In this document: piece by piece, positions 1 through 10,098 of the stretch
Numbering within the stretch: the stretch's first letter is position 1
Layout of the letters: every line of letters begins with the position of its first letter
Assembly: GCF_027579695.1 (NCBI RefSeq)
Contig: NC_083579.1
Span: forward strand, 67,466,871-67,530,870
DNA length: 64,000 bases
Origin: Neoarius graeffei
Lineage: Eukaryota > Chordata > Actinopteri > Siluriformes > Ariidae
Direction: 5' to 3'
Position numbers and translations under genes: made by a program
Notes under the pieces: generated by a model
What the model saw: the letters and a program-made list of their open reading frames with translations, nothing else
Databases searched by the model: none
What the model was told of the DNA's origin: nothing

Positions 1-649
1 CATGTCTTGTACACTATCTTTTTTTAAAAAGGCTCAACAATCCAAGCCACCCATATGGAACCTTGCACCATGTATAATTTTAAGACCATTTAGAAAAGCT
101 CTTGCAATGCTTGGCTCCCCTACTGTACACTAACTACTGCTACTGGAGCACATGTGAAAGATAAAGTGGGAGATTTGCTCCCAGGACAAACCTCAAACAT
201 GTCATAGTTGTGATGACAAATTTCACAGATATGTGTTTATTTCCTCCACTAACACACCAAATTTGCCTCATGAAAGCCTTGGTAAATTACCTGATGAGCT
301 GAATCAGATGTGCTAAATGAGGTGGAATGCTAAACTCTGCATTTTCATGGTCCTCCAGCCTGACACCCCTGCTTTTGAGAATAAAAGACATGATCAAACA
401 CAGAAGGGTTTCTTGACTGCCGTTCTGAGACCCTCTGCATAACAGAGGTTGAAAGTTTCCATATTGGCAACACACTGATTAGCTTATCATCAAACCCTCA
501 TAATTGGATCAGAACTCTGGTGTTCAAGATCTCTTATGTATAAAATGAGAATTTACTCTCGGGTTTGGTGGTTGTTGTTTCCCCCCCCCCCCCCTTTTCC
601 CAATACTATTGAAACTGCCTGGCAAAATCAATGCAAATGCTGAGTTCAT
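1..649. other. no gene recognised
   Basis: I see no gene or repeat family I can name here. A run of C (about 580-594) is the only simple repeat. The 62-codon open frame on the minus strand has no recognisable motif. Confidence 0.5.
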
Positions 650-960
650 ATGTATGAATTCATTTATTCATTGTTCATCTTAAGCAATTGCTTTATGCCT
701 GCTTAAGGTCATGGTCGATACAGACCCTATCCTGGGAACTTTAGACGTAAGACTGAATACACCCTGGATGTGAGTTCACTATGCACACACACACACCGAG
801 GAGCAATTTTAGCTGAACCAATCCACCTACTGCCATGGTTTTGATTTTGGGAGCTACCACACTGGAAAACCCAGAGGAAACTCACATGGATATAAGAAGA
901 ACATGCACAGAAACTCCCCACATAGACAGTAATCTGAGCTCAGAATTGAACAGGCAGCCA
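650..960 (-). mobile_element. decayed tRNA-type SINE, second tail type
   Basis: Read on the minus strand this keeps the order of a common fish SINE: header words for 'first-letter' GTGTGGGGAGTTTCTGTG..., a CTCCGGTTT-like block, a sentence-like run around CCACCTACTGCCATGG, and the ending around GACCATGACCTTAAGCAGG. It is heavily diverged, so an old copy. It differs in its 3' half from the abundant SINE found elsewhere in the window. Confidence 0.45.
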
Positions 961-1281
961 AATAAAACGGGCTGCATTTACACACAAACTTTTTGCAACA
1001 ACTGATATAGTAAGGACTATAAAATGGAAGCATTTTTGTATGTTTTATTCTGCAAGTCCACTGAAGAACATTGGGGGTGGAGGAGGGATCCTTTTGTTAT
1101 CAATGCTTACAACCTAACATTTACTTTTATGGTGAATATCAGAATAATCAGAAACAAGTGTAACAAGATGATGTTTTAATAAGGTTAGGTAACTACACAG
1201 AACTCCTTAGTGATATTCCAAAACAGTGCATTGTCAGGGTTTCAGTACATCAAGCCAGAATCTATTGGTGTATTTAATATA

Positions 1282-2913
1282 CAGTCCCCTCTGAAAGAAT
1301 TGCAACTACAAGGCCAATTATGTTGTTTTTTGCTATACACTGAACATTTGGGTTTGAGATCCAAAGATGAATATAAAACGATAGATCAGAATTTCAACTT
1401 TCATTTCCTGATATTTACATGTTGACTTGTGTAACAATTTAGAACGTGAAACCTTTGGTGACAGACCACATAATTTGTAGGTAAGCAAAAGTATTAGAGC
1501 AGACAGTGTTAACGTTGATTAAAGGGGATAATACTTAATATTTGGCTGCATCCAGCTGACAACAATCTGGCATCACTAATCCGTTGCATTCTTTTGTAAT
1601 GCTTTTCCAGGCTTGTATTGTAGCTTCTTTCAGTTGTTTGTTTTGGGGGTTTATCCCTCTAGTCTCCTCTTGAGAAGATCAGATGCATGCTCACCTGTAT
1701 TTAGGGGTCTTCTAAAACCTAAACTGACTTGGCCAATCTAAAACCTTCCATTTTTGCCCCCAGACAAAGTCCACTGTTGTGTTTGTAGTGTGTTCTGGAT
1801 CAGTGTCTTGCTGCATGATGAAGTTCTTCCCAATTAGATTGAATGCATTTTTCTGTAAACTGGCAGACAGAATGTTTCTGTAGATTTCTGAATTAATTCT
1901 GCTGCTATCATCATGATTTACATCATCAATAAAGTTTAGTGAGCCTATTCCAGAAGCAGCCATGCAGGCCCAAACCACGACATTAACTTCAACATGCTTG
2001 ACTGATGAGCTTGTATGTTTTGGACCATGAGCATATCCTTTCTTTCTCCACACTTTGGCCTTTCCTTCACTTTGATAGAAGGTAATCTTGGTGCCAGAAC
2101 TTGGTTCCAGAACTTTTGTGGCTCATCTGTGTATTTCTTTACGGATTCCATCAAGAATCTAGCTTTCTGATTCTTACTGCTGATGAGTGGTTTGTATCTT
2201 GTGGTACGGCCTCTATATTTCTGCTCTTAAAGTCTTCTTCAAATGGTGAATTGTGATACCATCACCCCTGCCCTTTGGAGGTTGTTGGTGATGTCACGGC
2301 CTGTTGCTTTTGGTTTTTTTTTTTTTTTTCCAATTTTCACAAATTTTCTGTCATCAAATTGGTCTTGTTGTACTTGGCTGAATAGTCTGATGTCTGGTTG
2401 TTAGTACATCAGTGATTTCTTTCTTTTTCAGGACATTCTAAAATGTTGTATTGGCTATGCCCAATGCTTGTACAATGGCTCTAATTGATTTTCCCTCTTC
2501 TCAGCTTCAAAATGCCTTACGTTTCTCCCACAGACAGCTCTCTGGTCTTCATGTTGGTTTATCCTTTTTAACAACAAATGTAGTCTTCACAGAGAAAACC
2601 CAGAGCTCAATTCAAGAGTAGACATTCAGAGCACTGAATACGTAACCATACTAACAGTGCACACCCGGGTAACAAGAAAGACCTGCCAGTAACATACTCC
2701 AATATTTATGATCCACTGAAAAATGTCTGATTCTAAACAAAAGGTTCAAAATTATTTTACATGTCTAGAGGTAAATTTTCAGAAATGAAAGCCAACATTC
2801 TGATCTATTCGCTGGCATTCATCTTTTGATCCAATCAGAAACCCGAATGTCTTCAGTATACAGCAAAACCAAAAGAATTGACCTTGTTGTTCCAATACTT
2901 TCAGAGGCAACCG
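1282..2913 (-). mobile_element. Tc1-like transposon with long terminal repeats, decayed
   Basis: Terminal inverted repeats of roughly 200 bp face each other. The left end begins CAGTCCCCTCTGAAAG and the right end is its diverged complement. Both ends are flanked by TA (1280-1281 and 2914-2915), the Tc1/mariner target. On the minus strand, 2053-1712 reads a transposase core with VVWACMAASGIGSLNFIDD and MQQDTDPEHT, matching the Tc1 catalytic domain; upstream pieces lie in other frames. The long inverted repeats suggest the IR/DR group. It is inactive. A second, shorter copy of this family is at 38741-39796 and a third at 20665-21611. Confidence 0.85.
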
Positions 2914-3570
2914 TATAAAATGCATAACACAATTTTTAAATGAGTATAACCCATGCCACATGTTCCGGAAAAGGACAGTTGCTTAAAATCATCAACAAAC
3001 TTAGGTAGTTAATTCAGGTATGTTTAAATACATTTATTGGCAGAAGGCAGTACGTTGAAATTATGATCTCAAAAAACAATTTGTGTACTGCGTTTGTTTT
3101 TAAAGGACAGACTTATTATATGTTTACACTTTTCTGTGCACATTATATGTCAGATCTTAAGCTTTCTTTTCCAAATTGAAGAAATGGAGCCAAGTGACAT
3201 GCATGTATTAACATCAAGGCAGACATCACGGTTAACAGCACAGCAGGTAGTGTGCTCTCATTACTAATTACTGAATCTTGACCGATATGACCAATGTGCT
3301 TGTTTGTCATTTTGACTTCCTGGTACCAGTGGTATAGTAACATTTCCAAGACAAGGGCATACTAATGAGTGGACACACCTAATTATTGCAGGGCATGGTG
3401 CAAAATAAATGGTCACACAATACAAACTACAGTATATTAGCTTCTCAGTTTCTGTGTACTCCCTGATACTGAAAGCATTTAATCAAAATATGTACTGTGC
3501 TACAGTGATTATTTAAATCATTAGTCCCTAGATATCATTTATTAGGTTTGCATAAATTACATCAGAGTAA
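2914..3570. other. no gene recognised
   Basis: Unique-looking AT-rich sequence between two transposons. I see no exon, promoter or repeat family I can support. Confidence 0.4.
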
Positions 3571-3571
3571 T

Positions 3572-4331
3572 ACATTCTCAGAAATATTTTGGGTGTTAAA
3601 CTGTACCTTTCCTTGGTATCATTGGGGTGGTATCCTGAAAAGGGCTTCCTTTTCAGGTGTATCTTTTACCTGGAAAGGTACATAAAGTGTCTCTGTAAAG
3701 TATTACTATTTATTACTCTATTACAGCCAGCACGGTGGTGTAGTGGTTAGCACTGTCGCCTCACAGCAAGAAGGTTCTGGGTTCGAGCCCAGTGGCTGAC
3801 AAGGGCCTTTCTGTGTGGAGTTCGTATGTTCTCCCCGTGTCCGCGTGTTTCGTCCTGGTGCTCCGGTTTCCCCCACAGTCCAAAGACATGCAGGTTAGGT
3901 TAACTGGTGACTCTAAACTGACCGTAGGTGTGAATGTGAGTGTGAATGGTTGTCTGTGTCTATGTGTCAGCCCTGTGATGACCTGGCGACTTGTCCAGGG
4001 TGTACCCCGCCTTTCACCCGTAGTCAGCTGGGATAGGCTCCAGCTTGCCTGCGACCCTGCACGGGATAAGTGGCTACAGATAATGGATGGATGGATGGAT
4101 GGATGGATACTCTATTACACTAAGATAATTAAAAGGTACAAGAGTGGTTCCTAATGTATAATTCTGTATCTTAAAACACATTTAAAGGTACACTACATTC
4201 ATGTTACCAATGTGAAACATACATACTAGTCTACTACAAGTTTTTTTTTTCTTTAAGGTGTATGCTATAGGTGTTCTATATACTCCTCAAGAAAATATAC
4301 AGTTTAGGACTGTACTTTTTTTTCTGAGAGT
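3572..4331. mobile_element. probable MITE carrying a SINE
   Basis: The left edge (TTCTCAGAAATATTTTGG, followed by TTAAACTGTA) and the complement of the right edge (CTCTCAGAAAAAAAAGTAC, followed by CTAAACTGTA) look like diverged terminal inverted repeats. A SINE (3726-4107) sits inside. No coding sequence. The family is not named and the exact ends are uncertain. Confidence 0.4.
3726..4107 (+). mobile_element. tRNA-headed SINE, full length, GGAT tail
   Basis: Type copy of the abundant SINE of this window. The head has a pol III A box (GGTGTAGTGGTTAGC) and B box (GGTTCGAGCCC) like a tRNA. The body runs through CCCCCACAGTCCAAAGACAT and GTCAGCTGGGATAGGCTCC, and the tail is (GGAT)n. A 12-bp target duplication, TACTCTATTACA, lies at 3714-3725 and 4108-4119. 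Two tails recur among the copies: ACAGATAATGGATGG and AGAGATAATGAGATGAG. Confidence 0.95.
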
Positions 4332-4459
4332 TTAGTCCCCTCAGAAACGTGATTTGAGATTGGAACTGGGGTGAACGTTGGGGTGACACAGTCTATTTCA
4401 AAGGGTGTAAATGCTACCTTGTGCTACCCCTGCTTGAATATAGAAGGTAGACTGTAGAC

Positions 4460-5945
4460 TGCATAAATATGACCTAAAACATCATCGGATTTTCACACAA
4501 GTCCTAAAAGTAGATAAAGAGAACCCAGTTAAACAAATGAGACAAAAATATTATACTTGGTCATTTATTTAGTGAGGAAAATAATCCAATATTGCATATC
4601 TGTGAGTGGCAAAAGTATGTGAACCTCTGCTTTCAGTATCTGGTGTGACCCCCTTGTGCAGCAATAACTGCAACTAAACGTTTCCGGTAACTGTTGATCA
4701 GTCCTGCACACCGGCTTGGAGGAATTTTAGCCCGTTCCTCCGTACAGAACAGCTTCAGCTCTGGGATGTTGGTGGGTTTCCTCACATGAACTGCTCACTT
4801 CAGGTCCTTCCACAACATTTCGATTGGATTAAGGTCAGGACTTTGACTTTGGCCATTCCAAAACATTAACTTTATTCTTCTTTAACCATTCTTTGGTAGA
4901 ACAACTTGTGTGCTTATGGTTGTTGTCTTGCTGCATGACCCACCTGCTCTTGAGATTCACTTCATGGACAGATGTCCTGACATTTTCCTTTAGAATTCAC
5001 TGGTATAATTCAGAATTCATTGTTCCATCAATGATGGCAAGCCATCCTGGCCCAGATGCAGCAAAACAGGCCCAAACCATGATACTACCACCACCATGTT
5101 TCACAGATGGGATAAGGGTCATATGCTGAAATGCAGTGTTTTCCTTTCTCCAAACATAACGCTTCTCATTTAAACCAATAAGTTCTATTTTGGTCTCATC
5201 CGTCCACAAAACATTTTTCCAAAAGCCTTCTACCTTGTCCACATGATCTTTAGCAAACTGCAAATGAGCAGCAATGTTCTTTTTGGAGAGCAGTGGCTTT
5301 CTCCTTGCAAACTTGCCATGCACACCATTGTTGTTCAGTGTTCTTCTGATGGTGGACTCATGAACATTAACATTATCCAATGTGAGAGAGGCCTTCAGTT
5401 GCTTAGATGTTACCCTGGGGTCCTTTGTGACCACTCCTGGGGAGGGTAACAATAGTGTTGAATTTCCTCCATTTGTACACAATCTGTCTGACTGTGGATT
5501 GGTGGAGTCCAAACTCTTTAGAGATGGTTTTGTAACCTTTTCCAGCCTGACAAGCATCAACAACGCTTTTTCTGAGGTCCTCAGAAATCTCCTTTGTTCA
5601 TGCCATGATACACTTCCACAAACATGTGTTGTGAAGATCAGACTTTGATAGATCCCTGTTCTTTAAATAAAACAGGGTGCCCACTCACACCTGATTGTCA
5701 TCCCATTGACTGAAAACACCTGACTCTAATTTCACCTTCTAATTAACTGCTAATCTTTGAGGTTCACATACTTTTGCCACTCACAGATATGTAATATTGG
5801 ATCATTTTCCTCAATAAATAAATGACCAAGTATAATATTTTTGTCTCATTTGTTTAACTGGGTTCTCTTTATCTACTTTTAGGACTTGCGTGAAAATCTG
5901 ATCATGTTTTAGGTCATATTTATGCAGAAATATAGAAAATTCTAT
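4460..5945 (-). mobile_element. Tc1-like transposon, decayed copy
   Basis: The terminal repeats share a long block containing GGTCATATTTATGCAGAAAT and a block around ATGACCAAGTATAATATTTT. Both outermost ends are lost. The minus-strand frame 5563-4997 encodes the transposase core: RRTLNNNGVHGKFARRKPLL, the first catalytic aspartate in WTDET, and KHGGGSIMVWACFAASGPG. The N-terminal helix-turn-helix part is shortened and the C-terminal part is in another frame. A better copy of the same family is at 36384-37831. Confidence 0.9.
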
Positions 5946-6050
5946 AGAAATGTCCTTTAAAAGCTAAAATCATCTCATATATGTATCATGTATTATTGCT
6001 TTTTAACATTTCCAGCTTACTGATTTGCCTACTTCTTCTACTACAGAGTG

Positions 6051-6075
6051 TAATAATAATAATAATAATAATAAT
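6051..6075. repeat. (AAT)n microsatellite
   Basis: Eight uninterrupted AAT units. Confidence 0.95.
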
Positions 6076-6136
6076 ATAGTTATCTCACGTATACGTCTCA
6101 GTAACATCTAGGTACATCCCTATGTATAAACTTTAA

Positions 6137-8990
6137 CCTCCTAGGACCTGGCGTCCATATGCGTGGACATCACATTTTGGGTTGTCTAGACCACAACACT
6201 AAATTTTGCTCTACAAGGGCCTGGTGTCCACTTATGAGGCCATTATACTGTTACCTAGTGGTGGCAGAAGAGTATAACACATTACAGGTTAGATTCAAGA
6301 TGGCTGACAACACACCCAGAAGTTCAGATGGCAACTCCCGATCCAAACATCGACCAGGTAAAAAATTTGATCAGATTTCATGGCTGATTCTTGTTCAGAT
6401 ATGTATAAAAGTGTTCAATGTTTGTTATGGAAGTCAAATTTTACAAAAGTTAGTAACTGTAACGATTTACTATGTCACTAAACATGATGCACACATATGT
6501 GGACTTACGGACTTAGTTTTGTTAGTTTGTTGACAATGTCCACAAATGTGGACAGAGGGAGTCATATTATGCTAGCAACAAAATGTGAGAATGAAATTGT
6601 ATTTTGGGATGATTTAGGCAAAAAAACAATAGTTTACTACAGTACAAGCAGATATAGCATGTTTTATAAATAAATCTACATAATTTTTAATTTGATTTTT
6701 CTCATGATGTATTTTTCCAGAACGTTATTCTCTGTCAAAAGCACTGGAGTTACTGGGGTTAATTGGTGGAGACAACTCAGAGGTGGAAGATTTGTCAGAC
6801 ATTGATGATCCCGTAGGGGATGCTGAATATCAACCCCCACGACAGGAGCCAAGCAGCAGTGAGGAGGACAGTAGTGGGTATGAGGACCCCATTCCACAGC
6901 CCTCTCAGCTTATCAGGGGACGTAAACGTCTCCGTGATGAATATGAAGGATATCGTTCAGATCGTGACATTGCCAGATCATGCACTCCTAGACGTCGCTC
7001 TCGGATACAGCAAGATGAGGCTGATGTCTCAATGTCCCTGAAGAAACAACACCAGGACCAAGCCATCAAGAACAGTCCAAGAAAGGGCATGGGATGTGAT
7101 GGAGGGCTTCTTCACTAACACCAAATCAAGCCCAGTTTGAGCATGAGGAGGAAACTGTGCAGGACAGAGAGAACTGGACCCTACTGGACTATATAGAACA
7201 GTATATTGATAAAGATTTGATGAAAATGATTGCAGATTGCTCTAATGCTACATCACTGGCTAGAAGTGGGAACCCACTCAACACATCCACTGATGAAATA
7301 TATCATTTTTTTGGTGCCTGTATTTTGATGTCTTGCGTACCGTATCCTGCAATCAGGATGTACTGGTCCAAAACCTTTAAACTCCCTGCCATCACTTACA
7401 AGTTCACACGTGACAGATTCTTCAGACTGAGGAGATCACTCAAAGTGCTCATTGATGATGATGTTCCAGAGGATCTGAGAGAGTGTGATAAATTCTGGAA
7501 GGTGAGGCCTTTTCTGAACTGCATTCTGAAAGGCTGCAAATCTCAGGCTCGACCAGAATGCGTTTCCATTGATGAGCAGACGATTCCATTCACAGGAGCT
7601 TGTCCGTGCCGACAATATCTGCCAATGAAACCAAGTCCAGTTGGCATGAAAAACTTTGTTTGTGCAACAGCAGATGGTATTGTGCTGGATTTTGACATTT
7701 ATCAAAGTGCAGATGCACTCCTTGAGCAGGTTGAAGAACCAGGGGATCTGGGTTTGGGAGGCTTGGTTATAGATCGTCTGTCTCAAACTCTGCATCCTAA
7801 TACAAATATCTACTGTGATCGGTTCTTCACATCCATCCAAGGTGTGGAACACATGATGAAGAAGCAGATGTATGTAACTGGTACAGTTATGAAGAATCAG
7901 GTCGCTGCAGCAGTACAGAAGCTACCAACTGACAAAAGAATGAAAAAGGATGGAAGAGGTACATCAGCACAAGTTACCACTGAGGATGGAAAGATTTGTG
8001 TGGTGAAGTGGTATGACAGTAAACCGGTATTGATGATGTCTGCTGTTCATGATTGAGAGCCAGAAGACTACTGCCAGAGATGGGACAAAAAACTAAAATG
8101 ATATGTGACCATCTCACGACCAAATATCATCCATGAATACAACTCCAAGATGGGTGGAGTTGACCTTGTCGATAGAATGATGAGTTACTATCGCATGAGT
8201 GGCCGTACAAAGAAATGGACGCTGCGGATGCTAATGCACTTTACAGATCTGGCTTTAGCCAACAGCTGGCTACTGTATTACAAAGACCTTACTGTATGTG
8301 GCACACCAAAGAAGAACATCATGCAGTTCCTTGAATTTCGTATGGAAGTGGCCATGACCTTCTTGGCTCAGCATGCCAATGACTTTTCAGAGCAGGAAGA
8401 CGACCCAGACGTGTCATTCCAAGGGAAAAAGCATCCAGTGAAGCCATTGCCCCATGTCTCATTCCGCAGGAGGGCTAATGCACATCTGCCAGAGATGGTA
8501 AACATGAAGAATGCAGCGCACTGCAGAGCCAAAGGTTGCTCAGGGAAAACTCGAGTGCAGTGTGTTACATGCAAGGTGTTCCTCTGCTTACAGGCAGATC
8601 GCAACTGTTACACAGCCTTTCACACATAGGTGTAAACATGTTCCCATAGGGAAAAGAAAGTTTGAAGTAGCAGTTTTGGAGTGTAAGTGAAATGTTTCAT
8701 GCAGTGTTAATGGACAATTGTTGTTTCTATTTTTGTTTTGCACTCAAGAAAAATGCTGCTGTGTTCAGGCACAAAATAAAGAGTTTTGCACATCATTACT
8801 TAATTGTGACTTCATTGTGTTTTATTGAAATCTAAAACGAAAGTCCTCATAGGTGGACATCATTTTTCTCAGAAACTACATCATGTAAAAAGATAATTCT
8901 TTGTTTTTACACTCATCAGGTGCCAATCAGCCCAAATAGAAAAGAGAAATTAAAAATACATGCCATACAAGAGTTCGGGTCTTAGGAGGT
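6137..8990 (+). mobile_element. piggyBac transposon, nearly complete
   Basis: TTAA duplications at 6133-6136 and 8991-8994 flank inverted ends (left CCTCCTAGGACC, right GGTCTTAGGAGG with one mismatch inside). Subterminal GTGGACAT words occur at both ends. The 2854-bp element holds a spliced transposase gene. TTAA targeting plus this transposase identifies the piggyBac superfamily. The right end lies 40 bp from the fos serum-response cluster. Confidence 0.95.
6300..8629 (+). pseudogene. piggyBac transposase (PGBD-type), broken
   Basis: Exon 1 (6300-6357) starts MADNTPRSSDGNSRSKHRP and ends at a GTAAAA donor. Exon 2 opens after TTTTTCCAG at 6720; the phase-1 join is in frame and leads into RYSLSKALELLGLIGG and an acidic N-terminal region. 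The DDE_Tnp_1_7 core follows: the first catalytic aspartate in SIDEQTIPFTG, the second in YCDRFFTS, the third in KMGGVDLVDRMM. A cysteine-rich C-terminus (HCRAKGCSGKTRVQCVTCKV) is the usual zinc-binding tail. Breaks seen: a frameshift near 7100 and in-frame TGA codons at 8054 and 8098. A fish piggyBac with a small first exon is unremarkable; the few breaks suggest a fairly young copy. Confidence 0.93.
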
Positions 8991-9020
8991 TAAAGAAGGA
9001 CTCAAAAATGGAATCCCACT

Positions 9021-9069
9021 ACGTCACTGTCCTTATATGGCCAACTTCCCGTTCGACTATGTTGCGTCA
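9021..9069. promoter_or_regulatory. serum-response-like cluster upstream of fos
   Basis: A perfect CArG box CCTTATATGG lies at 9031-9040. An Ets-type GGAAG on the opposite strand is at 9045-9049. TTCCCGTTC at 9046-9054 resembles the mammalian c-fos SIE (TTCCCGTCAA). TGCGTCA at 9063-9069, followed by CTGCAGG, resembles the FAP site next to the human SRE. ACGTCA at 9021 is a CRE half. The human c-fos SRE region combines the same site types but sits about 0.3 kb from the start site; here it is about 1.07 kb before the fos start codon. Function is inferred. Confidence 0.65.
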
Positions 9070-9094
9070 CTGCAGGACGTAGGCGCAATTGAAA

Positions 9095-9969
9095 AGATAC
9101 ACAAGATGAGCCTGGGTTGCCAGATTGGATTTTTTTCGAACTTCAATGTGCTGTTACATGAAGTATAAAGAGACAAACTTTAAACCAAAACTGCAACATT
9201 TAATACAAATAAAAATAGTTACAAACGAAATAGATTTGCAAAATTCTAATTCCAAAAGTTTTTTTTCACGTTCCAGATGTGAATTCATCCTTTCGTGTTC
9301 CGGATTTAAGAGGGGATTTGGCATCCCAGAGGTTATGAGGCTGGAGCAGAATTGCAATTAGATGCAGCGCAGCAAGGAATTACCTAATGATGGTTCCACC
9401 CTGTGTAAATACACTGTATACTATAATTTATAGGTCTAATGGCTTTATGGGATTATATTTTTATTTGATTATGAGTTACACATCTGTATGTAGCACAGGT
9501 TTCTCATTCAAGATTCAGTTGCCATGAAAAGACCTAATAACAACTTGTGCATATATCTATGCTTATAAATAAAAATGTCTCAGCTTGGCTATTTTATTGT
9601 TGGGGCTACACATTATACCATATTATATATTTCATTCATTTTTTTTTTATTGTGGATATGTGTTAGCTTTTAGAGCACTAGGGGTGCATCAGTAGCCCAT
9701 TTTATGAATGAACATGATGCTCTGTCACAGGAGGACCAACAAGATCCAGCAATTACACAGCATTATGCAGGGGAGGAAAAAGGATTTGATTCAGATAGTT
9801 GTATAATAATATTGGGTACTAAAATAGACTATAAGAAGAGTATCGGTTCGTCGAAGCAGGTGCCATTGTGAAAAGATGCTCCCCGCAGCCAAAATGGTAC
9901 AGCCTCGGTTCATTCATAAAATTCTGAGGGAATATATAGGAGGGGCTTGTATAGCTGGTTTATCAGTGA
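9095..9969. other. fos upstream region, no gene recognised
   Basis: AT-rich DNA between the CArG cluster and the TATA-like site. No coding exon or repeat family is recognised. A TATA-like ACTATAATTTATAGG near 9420 could mark an alternative start. Confidence 0.4.
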
Positions 9970-9991
9970 CCAGGTTTATATATAAACCTGG
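9970..9991 (+). promoter_or_regulatory. probable fos TATA box inside a palindrome
   Basis: Two 11-base halves, CCAGGTTTATA and TATAAACCTGG, form a perfect 22-bp palindrome with TATATATAA at its centre. It lies about 110 bp before the fos start codon, a suitable spacing for a TATA box and a short leader. Confidence 0.6.
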
Positions 9992-10098
9992 AAAAGGGAG
10001 ACTGGAATCAAGGAAGCAAGGCTGAGAGAGAGAGGGGATCCGTGGTTTCTTTCTTTTTCTTTCTTTCTTTCTTCTGGAAACGTGTCCTGCGTGGAAAA

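Noticed and set aside
3726-3790. tRNA genes at the many A/B-box heads
   Set aside because: Box spacing is tRNA-like but there is no acceptor-stem pairing and each head continues into the SINE body.
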